A stretch of DNA of 64,000 bases from Thalassotalea nanhaiensis (GCF_031583575.1 NZ_CP134146.1:1736001-1800000); one strand, 5' to 3'; counted from the first letter of the stretch, positions 44,266 to 54,296 are shown. Numbers and translations are program-made. Notes: generated from the letters alone by a model not told the origin.

Positions 44266-44556
44266 ATGAAAGAATTTGTCGTAATACATGATTTTTTAGT
44301 ATCAGACGCCGTAGTAGGCGACTGGGATGGTGAAGAAGAATGTGTTGCAGAAAAAGTAAATGAATTTTATCACACCATTTATCAAATGGCTGAAGATGAC
44401 ATCGACCCAGAGGAATTAACCAATTTGCTTAATTTAGTCTGGGATGCTTGGATAGGCGAAGATAGCCTTCCTGAATTAGAATATGATGATATTTATGATT
44501 GGTGCAGGCACTTGCTTGAAAACCGTGAACAGTATTTAGAACAAAACAACCTCTAA
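44266..44556 (+). CDS. small acidic protein of unknown function
   Basis: The 96-residue product is strongly acidic, with many aspartate and glutamate residues and two tryptophan-centred helical stretches (NLLNLVWDAWIGED and YDDIYDWCRHLL). It has no signal peptide and no membrane helix. It lies 28 bases after msrC and 73 bases before proQ, so it is probably expressed with one of them. I do not recognise a family. Alternatives are an adaptor or a DNA-mimic protein, but I cannot choose between them. Confidence 0.65.
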   Translation: MKEFVVIHDFLVSDAVVGDWDGEEECVAEKVNEFYHTIYQMAEDDIDPEELTNLLNLVWDAWIGEDSLPELEYDDIYDWCRHLLENREQYLEQNNL

Positions 44557-44629
44557 TTCCAGCTGAACCCTCCGTATAGAGGCGACTTGGATCTAGAACA
44601 ACAAAATTAATTAATTGAAGTAAAATATT

Positions 44630-45265
44630 ATGGAAACAAAACGTATTACCAGTAAAGAAATCATTAGCCATTTAGTGGAAAAATTCCCGGCATGTTTTTC
44701 TATCGAAGGCAAAGTAAAACCTTTAAAAATTGGTATCTTTCAAGAGCTGGCAACAGAGCTTGAAAACGACGAAAAAGTTAGTAAAACTCAATTGCGTCAA
44801 GCACTTCGTCACTACACGTCTAGTTGGCGTTACCTTAAGTCGATTAAAGTTGGCAATCATCGTGTAAACCTTGCTGGTGAAGATGCTGAGCTTATCGATC
44901 AAGAGCAAGCAGACTTTGCTGCTAAAACGCTTAAAGAAAGCCAAGACAAATTTGCTAACAAAAAAACACAAGACAAAAAAGAAAATAAGTCTTATAAAGG
45001 AACTAAAGCAGGTGATAAAGGCTCTACAGTAACAAGTAAAGCTAAACCTAAGGTTGGCAAAGCTAAAAAAATGCCCGCCAAACCTAAAGTAAAGTTAACC
45101 AAAGTTGAAGCCAATTCATTAACTAAAGGTATGAATGTTATGGTTCAGGTTGGGAATTCACCATTAGATGCTACTATTACAGAAGTAGCCGGTAAAGATG
45201 TAAGTGTACAGTTAACCTCAGGTATGGTGGTTAAAACACAAGCGGATAAAATCTTTACCAAATAA
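44630..45265 (+). CDS. proQ: RNA chaperone ProQ
   Basis: ProQ is a FinO-family RNA-binding protein that binds sRNAs and mRNA 3' ends. The 211-residue product has an N-terminal FinO domain (residues about 5-115, with 'FPACFSIEGKVKPLKIGIFQEL' and LRHYTSSWRYLKS), a lysine-rich flexible linker and a C-terminal Tudor-like domain ('VNVMVQVGNSPLDATITEVAGKDVSVQL'). It precedes prc by 16 bases, as in E. coli. The start has AAGT but no classic Shine-Dalgarno. Confidence 0.95.
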   Translation: METKRITSKEIISHLVEKFPACFSIEGKVKPLKIGIFQELATELENDEKVSKTQLRQALRHYTSSWRYLKSIKVGNHRVNLAGEDAELIDQEQADFAAKTLKESQDKFANKKTQDKKENKSYKGTKAGDKGSTVTSKAKPKVGKAKKMPAKPKVKLTKVEANSLTKGMNVMVQVGNSPLDATITEVAGKDVSVQLTSGMVVKTQADKIFTK

Positions 45266-45281
45266 ACACTGGAGTTGTTAT

Positions 45282-47357
45282 ATGCAGAATATTTGTCGAT
45301 TAGCCCTTGCCGTTTCTCTTTCTTTTTCATCTTTGTCGGTAGTTGCTGAACAAACGAAAGTTGCTGAGCAAACGAAAGTTGTAGAACAAGTTAAAATAGT
45401 AGAGCAGGACCTGCCGCAGTTAATGCAGGAAATGCAACATAAAAAAGCTAGTCAGCGAATATCTGCAACATTTTCAAGACAACACTATAAAAAGTTTATG
45501 ATGGATGATGAACTGTCATCATTAATTTATGACTTTTATTTGAAGCAACTTGATTATTCTCGACAGGTTTTTCTAGCATCAGACATTGCCAGCTTTGAAC
45601 AATATCGTAAAAGTTTTGACGATATGGTTGCCAGCGGCAAGCTAGCACCGGCTTATGATATATATAACTTAAACGTTAAGCGTCGTTTTCAACGTTATAA
45701 ATATGCGTTAAGTTTATTAGAAACAGAGTTCGACTTTTCTATAAAAGAGCAATATGTGTTCGATAGAGAAGATGCTCCGTATGCAACTACTGAAGCTGAA
45801 CTTGATGAATTATGGCGTCAGCGTGTTAAATCGGATGCGTTAAATTTAAAATTAGCCGGTAAAAATTGGGCTGAAATTAAAAAAGTATTAAGTAAGCGTT
45901 ATAATTATGCATTAAAACGACTTAGCCAAGGTGAAAGTGAAGACGTTTTTCAAATTGTAATGAATGCCTTCTCTCGCACTGTTGAACCACATACTTCTTA
46001 TTTATCTCCTCGTAACGCTGAGCGTTTCCAAATGGAAATGAACCTATCACTTGAAGGTATAGGTGCAGTGCTTCGCGCTGAAGATGACTTTACCGTGATT
46101 CAAAGCGTTGTCACCGGCGGCCCAGCAGATAAATCTAAAAAGATTAAGCCTAAAGATAAAATCATAGGTGTTGCTCAAGGCGATAAAGAGTTTGTTGATG
46201 TAGTTGGCTGGCGTTTAGACGACGTAGTTGACTTAATTAAAGGCCCTAAAGGCACAACGGTGCGTTTACAAGTTGAAAAAGGCGAAGATGACCCGACAAT
46301 CGAGGTTATCTCAATTGTTCGTGACACCATCAAATTAGAAGACCGCGCCGCTAAATCTGAAGTTTACAGCGAAAAACAAGCCGAAGGCGAAGATCCTGCA
46401 AATGCTAAAAAGTTAGGCGTTATTACCATTCCTAGTTTTTACAATAAGTTATCTCGTGACGTTGCCAAAGAAATTGCCAAGTTAAAAGAAGATAACGTAC
46501 AGGGCATAATTGTTGATTTACGTGGTAATGGTGGTGGTTCACTGGTTGAAGCCACTTTATTAACCGGTTTATTTATTGATAAAGGCCCGGTAGTACAAGT
46601 TAGAGATGGTGCTAATAGAGTCGAAATCAATAAAGATACAGATGGCTTAAGCTACTACGATGGTCCTTTAACGGTAATGGTAGACAGATACAGCGCATCT
46701 GCATCGGAAATATTTGCAGCTGCATTACAAGATTATGGCCGCGCAATTATCGTAGGTGAAAATACTTTCGGTAAAGGCACTGTGCAGCAGCATCGCGGTT
46801 TAGGTCGAGTGTATGATTTGTATGAAAACCCGTTAGGCAGTATCCAATTTACAATTGCCAAATTCTATCGTATTAATGGCGGTAGTACTCAGCATAAAGG
46901 GGTAACACCTGATATTTTATATCCTTCAGCTATTGAACCCGGTGAGTGGGGTGAAAGCCGCGAAGAACGCGCATTGGAATGGGATAAAATTAATAAAGCG
47001 TCATACCGTACAATCAATGATTTTACTCAAGATATTGCTTACTTAGATTCTTTGCATAAAGAACGTATAAAAACTAATGATGAGTTTGCATATTTAAATG
47101 AAGACATAAATTATTATCGAGCAAACAAAGATAAAAAGTCTGCATCTTTAAATTATGAAGAACGTAAAGCAGAGCGCGAAGAAAATAAACTTAAACGATT
47201 AACTCGAGCGAATATGCGCCTGAAAGCTATGGGTGATGAACAAGTAGAATCTGTTGATGATATCCCAGACTCGCTGGCCGATTTAGACCCGTTCTTAGAT
47301 GAAACAGCATTCATCACGTTCGACTTGGTTGAAGTAGGAAAAATTGCTAAAAAGTAA
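45282..47357 (+). CDS. prc: tail-specific periplasmic protease Prc (Tsp)
   Basis: Prc is a periplasmic PDZ serine protease that degrades SsrA-tagged and misfolded proteins and MepS. The 691-residue product has a signal peptide, a PDZ domain (about 245-330, 'SLEGIGAVLRAEDDFTVIQSVVTGGPADKS'), and a catalytic serine/lysine pair at about S473 (YSASASEIFAAAL) and K498 (TFGKGTVQQ), with the 25-residue spacing of the E. coli enzyme. Just after the signal peptide a short tandem VAEQTK-type repeat occurs. It follows proQ. A pair of terminators comes after it. Confidence 0.95.
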   Translation: MQNICRLALAVSLSFSSLSVVAEQTKVAEQTKVVEQVKIVEQDLPQLMQEMQHKKASQRISATFSRQHYKKFMMDDELSSLIYDFYLKQLDYSRQVFLASDIASFEQYRKSFDDMVASGKLAPAYDIYNLNVKRRFQRYKYALSLLETEFDFSIKEQYVFDREDAPYATTEAELDELWRQRVKSDALNLKLAGKNWAEIKKVLSKRYNYALKRLSQGESEDVFQIVMNAFSRTVEPHTSYLSPRNAERFQMEMNLSLEGIGAVLRAEDDFTVIQSVVTGGPADKSKKIKPKDKIIGVAQGDKEFVDVVGWRLDDVVDLIKGPKGTTVRLQVEKGEDDPTIEVISIVRDTIKLEDRAAKSEVYSEKQAEGEDPANAKKLGVITIPSFYNKLSRDVAKEIAKLKEDNVQGIIVDLRGNGGGSLVEATLLTGLFIDKGPVVQVRDGANRVEINKDTDGLSYYDGPLTVMVDRYSASASEIFAAALQDYGRAIIVGENTFGKGTVQQHRGLGRVYDLYENPLGSIQFTIAKFYRINGGSTQHKGVTPDILYPSAIEPGEWGESREERALEWDKINKASYRTINDFTQDIAYLDSLHKERIKTNDEFAYLNEDINYYRANKDKKSASLNYEERKAEREENKLKRLTRANMRLKAMGDEQVESVDDIPDSLADLDPFLDETAFITFDLVEVGKIAKK
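45342..45407 (+). repeat. VAEQTK tandem repeat in the prc N-terminus
   Basis: The coding sequence repeats an 18-base unit three and two-thirds times, giving VAEQTK, VAEQTK, VVEQVK and IVEQ directly after the predicted signal peptide. The first two units are nearly identical in DNA. Confidence 0.75.
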
Positions 47358-47380
47358 TTTTTGCATGAGTTCTGCATATA

Positions 47381-47417
47381 AACCAACCTAATTATCCGTA
47401 ATGGCAGGTTGGTTTTT
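47381..47417 (+). terminator. rho-independent terminator after prc
   Basis: AACCAACCT pairs with AGGTTGGTT around a 16-base loop, followed by TTT. Confidence 0.7.
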
Positions 47418-47430
47418 CGACAATCTTAAT

Positions 47431-47492
47431 AAAAAAAACCGATGGAAGAGTAAAGTTATTAAAAATAATTTTACTCTTCCATCGGTTTTTTT
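47431..47492. terminator. long hairpin with terminal A and T runs
   Basis: AAAAAAACCGATGGAAGAGTAAA at the left and its complement at the right form a stem that continues into GTTATT/AATAAT, about 29-30 bp with one G-U pair and a three-base loop. With a T run after it and an A run before it, it can terminate transcription in both directions. It is stronger and longer than most terminators in this window and comes only 14 bases after the prc terminator. Confidence 0.75.
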
Positions 47493-47695
47493 ATGCATGA
47501 ATATTGATCTTTATTGTAACCTAAGCGCATATCTATTCGTAATTACTGCATGAAGTCATTTATACTCTAGGCCATACAAAAATAGCTTAGGCGTTTCTTA
47601 AAAGTAATTGCATACATTTATGCAGAACCATAATAAGATTATTAACAAGCTATAAACAAAATTTAGAAAACAATTGAAGTAGGTTTATCAATAAT

Positions 47696-49153
47696 ATGTC
47701 AAAGAAAGAAACAATGAGATCTCCAAGTCTGATGGATGCATTATTGCCATTAGTTATTATGGTAACAATGCTGACAGCTGCGGTGATGTATTTTGCTGAT
47801 AATTCATCTTATGGCCCGAACCAAATTGCATTATTACTCGCAACGGGTGTTGCGATAATTATAGGGTTAAAAAATGGCCACAATTGGGTAAGCATTGAAA
47901 AAGCGATTATCAACGGTATTTCAATTTCATTAGGTGCAGTGTTAATACTGTTAGCCGTTGGGTCATTAATTGGTACTTGGTTATTATCAGGTACAGTACC
48001 AACCTTAATTTATTACGGTTTAAACATATTAAACCCACAATGGTTTTATGTTGCAGCGTGTTTAATATGTGGCTTGGTATCTATGTCTATTGGTAGTTCT
48101 TGGACCACAGCCGCCACTATAGGTGTGGCGTTACTTGCCGTAGCCAATGGCTTGGGCTTAGATCCGGCAATTACCGCAGGTGCAATTATCTCCGGTGCAT
48201 ATTTTGGTGATAAAATTTCGCCATTATCTGAAACTACCAACTTAGCTCCTGCTGTTGTTGGAACAGAGTTGTTTAAACACATTCGCTATATGCTTTGGAC
48301 CACTATACCTTCAATTGCTACAGCATTAGTTTTATTTCTATTTTTGGGCTTCAGTGAAGATGTAAAAGATTCTAGTGAAAGCGCATTAATGCTGAATGAC
48401 TTAATGGACAAGCATTTTGACATCAATATCTTTAACTTAATACCACTAGTGGTGTTACTTGTATTAGCGATAAAGAAAGTACCTGCATTTTTAGCGGTAT
48501 CAATTGGCGCGATAACAGGCGCAGTATGGGCGGTATTATTCCAACAAGACTTTATCATGAGTTTAGCTGGTGAAGGCGTTGATGCGGTAACGGCTAATAT
48601 TAAAGTAGTGTGGACAGCATTTTTTGATGGTGTAGCGGTTAATACAGGTAATGAAAACTTAGACAGCCTATTAAGCCGTGGTGGTATGTCAGGTATGTTA
48701 AATACTGTGTGGTTGATCATCTGCGCGTTAACCTTCGGTGCGGTTTTAGAGCACTTAGGTATGCTACGTAAATTAATGGATGCGATTTTAAAAGGTGTAC
48801 ATACAACAGGTGGTTTAATTACAAGTACAGTTACTACATGTATTGGTACAAACCTTGTTACCGCCGATCAATATATGGCTATTGTAATGCCTGGTCGTAT
48901 GTACAAAGAAGAATATGAAAGCAGAGGGTTAGATCCAGTGGTTCTAAGCCGTACTTTAGAAGACTCTGGTACATTAACCTCTCCACTTATTCCATGGAAT
49001 ACCTGTGGTGCATACATGTACGGTGTACTAGCCGTTAATCCGTTAGATTATGTATTCTACTGTTTCTTTAACTTAATTAACCCAGTGTTAGCGGTTGTTT
49101 ATGGCTATGTTGGCCTAAATATCAAAAAGCTGGGTAAAGCAGTAACAGCTTAA
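47696..49153 (+). CDS. nhaC: Na+/H+ antiporter, NhaC family
   Basis: The 485-residue protein has about eleven hydrophobic helices and the NhaC-family block 'MSIGSSWTTAATIGVALLAVANGLGLDPAITAGAIISGAYFGDKISPLSETTNLAP', in which the polar GDK.SP.SET residues are characteristic. Another diagnostic stretch is LEDSGTLTSPLIPWNTCGAYM near residue 415. NhaC proteins exchange Na+ or K+ for protons; some close relatives exchange malate or lactate for Na+. A sodium role suits a marine bacterium. It is flanked by terminators and is probably monocistronic. Confidence 0.88.
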   Translation: MSKKETMRSPSLMDALLPLVIMVTMLTAAVMYFADNSSYGPNQIALLLATGVAIIIGLKNGHNWVSIEKAIINGISISLGAVLILLAVGSLIGTWLLSGTVPTLIYYGLNILNPQWFYVAACLICGLVSMSIGSSWTTAATIGVALLAVANGLGLDPAITAGAIISGAYFGDKISPLSETTNLAPAVVGTELFKHIRYMLWTTIPSIATALVLFLFLGFSEDVKDSSESALMLNDLMDKHFDINIFNLIPLVVLLVLAIKKVPAFLAVSIGAITGAVWAVLFQQDFIMSLAGEGVDAVTANIKVVWTAFFDGVAVNTGNENLDSLLSRGGMSGMLNTVWLIICALTFGAVLEHLGMLRKLMDAILKGVHTTGGLITSTVTTCIGTNLVTADQYMAIVMPGRMYKEEYESRGLDPVVLSRTLEDSGTLTSPLIPWNTCGAYMYGVLAVNPLDYVFYCFFNLINPVLAVVYGYVGLNIKKLGKAVTA

Positions 49154-49177
49154 TCAGCGTTAGTTAAATTTAATATT

Positions 49178-49219
49178 AAGGGCTTGGTAAATATTTATTT
49201 TTACCAAGCCCTTTTTTTT
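49178..49219 (+). terminator. rho-independent terminator after the NhaC gene
   Basis: AAGGGCTTGGTAAA pairs with TTTACCAAGCCCTT around an eight-base loop, followed by a T run. Confidence 0.92.
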
Positions 49220-49268
49220 GTACACTAGCTAATTAATTACTTCGAACAACACTAACTATGAGCGTCTC

Positions 49269-51839
49269 ATGACTGAATTTTCCCCAAGATATTTAAAAGA
49301 TTATCAAGTTCCAGATTACAAAATAACTACCGTAAATTTAACCATAGAATTAGATGACACTAAAACCGTAGTTACTAATGTGATGGAAGTTTCGAAAGTA
49401 GGCGTGCATCAACGGGCATTAACCCTTGATGGTGAACATATGCAATTAATGTCTGTGATGGTTAATAAAGACAAACTAACGGCTTCTCAATACCAACTCA
49501 ATGAATCTACGTTAACAATTGCTGATTTACCTGAGCAATTTACCCTAACTATCACCACACAAATAAACCCTGTTGCTAATACTGCGTTAGAAGGCTTGTA
49601 TAAATCTGCCGATGTTTATTGTACGCAGTGTGAAGCCGAAGGGTTCAGACGTATCACTTACTTTTTAGATCGTCCTGATGTGATGGCTGTTTATACCACT
49701 AAAATCATAGCTGATAAAACCAGCTTTCCATTTTTATTAGCAAACGGTAATAAAGTTGAGCAAGGCGATTTGTCAAACAATATGCATTTCGTAACCTGGC
49801 ATGATCCGTTTCCAAAACCTTGTTATTTATTTGCATTAGTTGCCGGTGATTTTGATTTATTAGAAGATAGTTTCACAACTAAATCGGGACGGGTAGTTAA
49901 ACTTGAACTATTTGTTGATAAGGGGAACTTAAGCCGTAGCGAGCATGCGATGGTGTCTCTAAAAAAATCCATGCTGTGGGATGAACAGCAATTTAACCTG
50001 GAGTACGATCTTGATATCTACATGATTGTTGCCGTTGATTTCTTCAATATGGGAGCAATGGAGAACAAGGGATTAAACGTTTTTAATTCAAAGTTTGTAT
50101 TAGCCGATGATTTATCAGCGACAGATGACGACTTCTTTAATGTTGAAGCCGTAATTGCCCATGAATATTTTCATAATTGGACCGGTAACAGAGTTACTTG
50201 TCGTGATTGGTTTCAATTGAGCTTAAAAGAAGGCTTAACCGTATTTAGAGATCAGCAATTTAGCGCCGACATGCACTCGAGCACAGTAACCCGAATAAAG
50301 AACGTTAAAATAGTTCGTGCCCAACAGTTTGCCGAAGATGCCGGGCCTATGGCGCATCCAATTCGCCCTGAAAAAGTAATGGAGATGAATAACTTTTATA
50401 CCTTAACCGTATATGAAAAGGGCTCAGAAGTTATTCGTATGATGCACACTATTTTAGGTGATGATGCCTTTAAAGCAGGTATTAAATTGTATTTTGAACG
50501 CCATGATGGTCAAGCGGTCACCTGTGATGATTTTGTTGCTGCTATGAGCGATGCCAGCAATACTGATTTGAGTCAGTTTAAGTATTGGTACAGCCAGTCA
50601 GGTACGCCTGAGTTAAGTGTAAGTGATGAATATGATGCCAAGAGTAATACGTATCAGTTAACCATTGAGCAAAACCATCCTGAAACTCATGACAAGCAGG
50701 AAAAACATAACCTGCATATACCAATAAATGTTGAGCTGATAACCAGTGATAACAACCTAAACCAAGGTGGCTTGCTGCACAGTAAGCAAAAGACACAAAC
50801 GTGGACCTTTGAGAATGTGTTCACAAAACCTGTACCTGCATTACTCGGTAATTTTTCTGCGCCAGTAAAATTAAACTACCAATATAACGATCAAGACTTG
50901 AATGTATTAATGGTTAACGCCTCGGATGAGTTTAATCGATGGGACGCCGGTCAAAAGCTGTTTGCGGGTTATATTAAGCAACTGGTAAACAACGCCGAGC
51001 TGGAATTACCAATGCAAATAGCAGAGGCATTAGCGCAAGTGTTAAACAGTGATGCTGATAATGCCTTTAAAGCAGAGCAGTTAGTGTTGCCAAGTTTTGA
51101 TGAAATGGCTGCCGCTATTGATGAGGTCAACCCTGGTGCGCTGGTACGAGCTATCTCAATATTGAAACGTTTTATTGCTGAGCAGTTGCAATCTAAGTTT
51201 ATTGCAACGTATCAATCGTTATGTACGAATGAATTTGCCAAAGATGGGGCCGCGATAGGGAATAGGGCACTGAAAAATGTTTGTTTAGATTACTTGGCAT
51301 TGTTAGACGGCGCGAATGAGCTCGTCTTAAATCAGTTTAATCAAGCCAATAATATGACCGATCAATTAGCTGCAATAAAAACTGCCGCGCTTAATGACTT
51401 AATCTGCTTTGAAGATGTGATGGTTGAATTCGCTCGACAATGGCAAGGTAATACCCTGGTTATGGATAAATGGTTCAGCATTAATGCTATGCATAATAAC
51501 GAAAATGTTGTGCAACGTATTACTGGTTTATTAACGCATCCTGAATTTAGTATTGATAATCCAAATAGGGCAAGGGCACTGATTGGTGCATTTGCTTTTT
51601 ACAACAGTCATTACTTTCATAACAAAGATGCCAGTGGCTATAAGTTTTTATTCGAGCAATTGACTAAGTTGAACGCCATTAACCCACAAGTTGCTTCTCG
51701 TTTAATAACGCCACTTATTCAATTTAAGTCGTTTGATAATAACCACCAACAATTAATGAAAGTTGAACTTGAAAAATTAAGTCAACTTGACAATTTATCT
51801 CGTGATTTACTTGAAAAATTAACCGCAGCATTGCAATAA
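49269..51839 (+). CDS. pepN: aminopeptidase N
   Basis: PepN is the main cytosolic broad-specificity aminopeptidase (M1 family). The 856-residue product has GAMENKGLN (substrate-anchoring), HEYFHNW with H298 and H302 as zinc ligands, and E321 (KEGLTVFRD) as the third. This numbering is within one residue of the E. coli enzyme. There is no signal peptide. It stands between the NhaC terminator and its own terminator-like hairpin, so it is probably transcribed alone. Confidence 0.96.
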   Translation: MTEFSPRYLKDYQVPDYKITTVNLTIELDDTKTVVTNVMEVSKVGVHQRALTLDGEHMQLMSVMVNKDKLTASQYQLNESTLTIADLPEQFTLTITTQINPVANTALEGLYKSADVYCTQCEAEGFRRITYFLDRPDVMAVYTTKIIADKTSFPFLLANGNKVEQGDLSNNMHFVTWHDPFPKPCYLFALVAGDFDLLEDSFTTKSGRVVKLELFVDKGNLSRSEHAMVSLKKSMLWDEQQFNLEYDLDIYMIVAVDFFNMGAMENKGLNVFNSKFVLADDLSATDDDFFNVEAVIAHEYFHNWTGNRVTCRDWFQLSLKEGLTVFRDQQFSADMHSSTVTRIKNVKIVRAQQFAEDAGPMAHPIRPEKVMEMNNFYTLTVYEKGSEVIRMMHTILGDDAFKAGIKLYFERHDGQAVTCDDFVAAMSDASNTDLSQFKYWYSQSGTPELSVSDEYDAKSNTYQLTIEQNHPETHDKQEKHNLHIPINVELITSDNNLNQGGLLHSKQKTQTWTFENVFTKPVPALLGNFSAPVKLNYQYNDQDLNVLMVNASDEFNRWDAGQKLFAGYIKQLVNNAELELPMQIAEALAQVLNSDADNAFKAEQLVLPSFDEMAAAIDEVNPGALVRAISILKRFIAEQLQSKFIATYQSLCTNEFAKDGAAIGNRALKNVCLDYLALLDGANELVLNQFNQANNMTDQLAAIKTAALNDLICFEDVMVEFARQWQGNTLVMDKWFSINAMHNNENVVQRITGLLTHPEFSIDNPNRARALIGAFAFYNSHYFHNKDASGYKFLFEQLTKLNAINPQVASRLITPLIQFKSFDNNHQQLMKVELEKLSQLDNLSRDLLEKLTAALQ

Positions 51840-52266
51840 ATGCTAAAAATGACGTAGAGCATAAAATTATTTTAATTTTTTTATGCTCTATTTTTAATTA
51901 TTTTATTAATCCCCATTTCCTTATATCAAACAGAACAACCCGGCTCATTAAAGATCCATTTTGAATAGAGTATTTGCTTTAATAACTGGTTGGACCATTG
52001 GTACTTCTAGCCTGTAGCAAAGTCGATTTTTTTGCAAAAATTAAAACCAATTAAATAACGCCTTCATCTTTTAAACAAACGCTTTAAATTATCGAGTGAA
52101 AAATGTTGGATATCTGTACAAACCATTAGTTTCACTCAGGTTTACAAGTGTTATTTAGTATTGCCAACCTGTAAAAATAGTGTAATTATTATTTCTGCAA
52201 TTATAAATTAAGAAAAATAACGCACATAAAACTATAAAGTTTTTCTAAATTCTTGGGGAAAAAACA
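51840..52266. other. intergenic region after pepN, before the DUF1302 gene
   Basis: A terminator hairpin (AGAGCATAAAA / TTTTATGCTCT, 51856-51889) opens this 427-bp gap. The rest is AT-rich, has no gene and no tRNA, and must include the promoter of the following four-gene unit. TTCTTGGGGAAA stands before the DUF1302 start. Confidence 0.6.
51856..51895 (+). terminator. rho-independent terminator after pepN
   Basis: The eleven-base stem AGAGCATAAAA / TTTTATGCTCT has a loop of about 12 bases and a following ATTTTT tract. Confidence 0.8.
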
Positions 52267-54285
52267 ATGCCAAGTTCTACTTTTAATTTTGGTAAAAATC
52301 GTATCGCAAAAAGTGTTGCAGCCAGTCTAATGGTATTAGCAACATCGCAAGTACAAGCAGTTCAATTCGATCTCGGTGACTTCAAAGTCAGTTTCGATTC
52401 AACATTTTCTTACGGTGAATCACACCGTATTGAAGATAGAAATTGGAATGATCTAGTCGGTAAGTCAAATAACTTAAATAACAATATTGACTGGGTAAAC
52501 AACCCGCCTTCAAACTTTGATGTATGGGCTAATGGTGCCGGTAGTTATTCAACCAACGGTGATTTAGGTAACTTAAATTACGACTCAGGTGAAGCCTTTT
52601 CAAGAATGTTTAAAGGCAACCATGAATTAGATATTACCTATTCAAACGAAGTTGGCGATTTTGGTGTGTTTGTTCGCGGCATGTATTTCTACGATTTTGA
52701 AATGATGGATAACGATCGTCCATACACTAATCCGTTAACGGGTGAGTCTACCAGTCCTTGTGATGATGAAGACGCAAAAGACGAAATTTGTCGTGACGTA
52801 CGTTTATTAGATGCATTTGCTTATGCCGACTTTTATGTTGGTGATACACCGGTAAGTATTCGTGTTGGTGACCAAGTGATCAGTTGGGGTGAAAGTACGC
52901 TAATTGCCCATGGTGTTAGTGAATTAAACCCGGTTGATATTGCTCGTTTACGCTCACCAGGTGCTGAATTAAAAGAAGCATTTATTCCATTTGGTGCGGT
53001 TTGGGCATCAGTTGGGGTTACAGAAAACTTCAATATTGAAGCGTTTTATCAATACCGCTGGGAAAAATCAGTATTACCTGCACCAGGTAGTTATTTCTCA
53101 ACCAATGATTTTGCCGGCTCCGGCGGTTACGCAAATAACGTACAGTTAGGTTTTGGCGGTACAGCCGATGTAAACTTAGATGAATTAATTGCGCAATTAA
53201 ATGCATTTAGAGGCGACTTCCTTTCAGGTAATGCAAGTGCTGCTGATTATATTGGTATTGCTCGTCAAGCAACGTTAACGCCGCAAAATGAAGACGCAGA
53301 TATTGAGCCAGATGATGGCGGTCAATACGGTTTACGTTTTTCTTATTTCTTTCCTGAGCTAAACGATACTGAACTTAGCTTGTACCACATGAATTACCAT
53401 TCTCGTCGACCGGTTATTTCAGGGCAAACGGCTAACTTTACTAATGCGTCTTTAGGTGCAGATCTTGGTATGATTGCTCAGCAAGGTGTTAATGAAGATA
53501 ATATATTACAGCTTGGCGCATTTGCTAAAGCGGTATTTACATACCCTGAAGACATTTCTTTATACGCATTAAGTTTTAACACTACCGTTGGTTTAACTTC
53601 TGTTGCCGGTGAAATATCGTATCGTCAAGATGAACCGTTGCAAATCGATGATGTAGAATTGTTATTTGCCGCTGTGCCACAACAATTAGCCAATGCAGGT
53701 CTTGCTCCTTTAGATGGTATTTCACAAATGCCTGTTTTCGCTCCAGGTGAAATCGCAACAGGTTTTATTGAGTCTGATACTGTACAAGCACAAGTAACCT
53801 TTACGCATTTGTTTGGTCCTACATTTGGTGCAGGACAGCTTACTGGTTTAGTTGAAATCGGTGGTATCGAAATTTTAGATATGCCTGACGAAAATGAATT
53901 ACGTTTGAATGGTCCTGGTGGAGCGCGTTCGGGCTCAACTGATCCAATAATGTTGTTTGTACAGGGCGGCACCGAGACTAATCCATTCCCAACAGATTTT
54001 GCTTGGGGTTACAGAGCGTTAGCTAAACTAGATTACAACGATGTATTTTGGGGCGTAAACGTTTCACCTCGTGTGGTTTACTCGCACGATGTGAAAGGTA
54101 CAACACCAGATCCTTTATTCTTGTTTGTTGAAGAGAAAAAATCACTGTCATTAGGAGTTAGCTTTGATTATCAAAGTACTTGGTCAGCAGATTTTACCTA
54201 TAACAGTTTCTTTGACGGTGTAGGCACTACCAACACCACTGAAGATCGTGATTTCGTATCGTTTAACATTAAATATTCAATCTAA
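52267..54285 (+). CDS. DUF1302 family outer-membrane protein
   Basis: The 672-residue product has a signal peptide (residues 1-34, ending ATSQVQA) and then extended, polar, beta-rich sequence with many alternating hydrophobic residues ('VQFDLGDFKVSFDSTFSYGESHRI', 'ISWGESTLIAHGVSELNPVDIARLRSPGAELKEAFIPFG'), as in outer-membrane barrels. These segments identify DUF1302. It ends FVSFNIKYSI. Genes of this type regularly come together with DUF1329, YCF48-like and MMPL genes, exactly as here. The exported or imported substrate is not known. Confidence 0.85.
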   Translation: MPSSTFNFGKNRIAKSVAASLMVLATSQVQAVQFDLGDFKVSFDSTFSYGESHRIEDRNWNDLVGKSNNLNNNIDWVNNPPSNFDVWANGAGSYSTNGDLGNLNYDSGEAFSRMFKGNHELDITYSNEVGDFGVFVRGMYFYDFEMMDNDRPYTNPLTGESTSPCDDEDAKDEICRDVRLLDAFAYADFYVGDTPVSIRVGDQVISWGESTLIAHGVSELNPVDIARLRSPGAELKEAFIPFGAVWASVGVTENFNIEAFYQYRWEKSVLPAPGSYFSTNDFAGSGGYANNVQLGFGGTADVNLDELIAQLNAFRGDFLSGNASAADYIGIARQATLTPQNEDADIEPDDGGQYGLRFSYFFPELNDTELSLYHMNYHSRRPVISGQTANFTNASLGADLGMIAQQGVNEDNILQLGAFAKAVFTYPEDISLYALSFNTTVGLTSVAGEISYRQDEPLQIDDVELLFAAVPQQLANAGLAPLDGISQMPVFAPGEIATGFIESDTVQAQVTFTHLFGPTFGAGQLTGLVEIGGIEILDMPDENELRLNGPGGARSGSTDPIMLFVQGGTETNPFPTDFAWGYRALAKLDYNDVFWGVNVSPRVVYSHDVKGTTPDPLFLFVEEKKSLSLGVSFDYQSTWSADFTYNSFFDGVGTTNTTEDRDFVSFNIKYSI

Positions 54286-54296
54286 GGTTAGAAACA

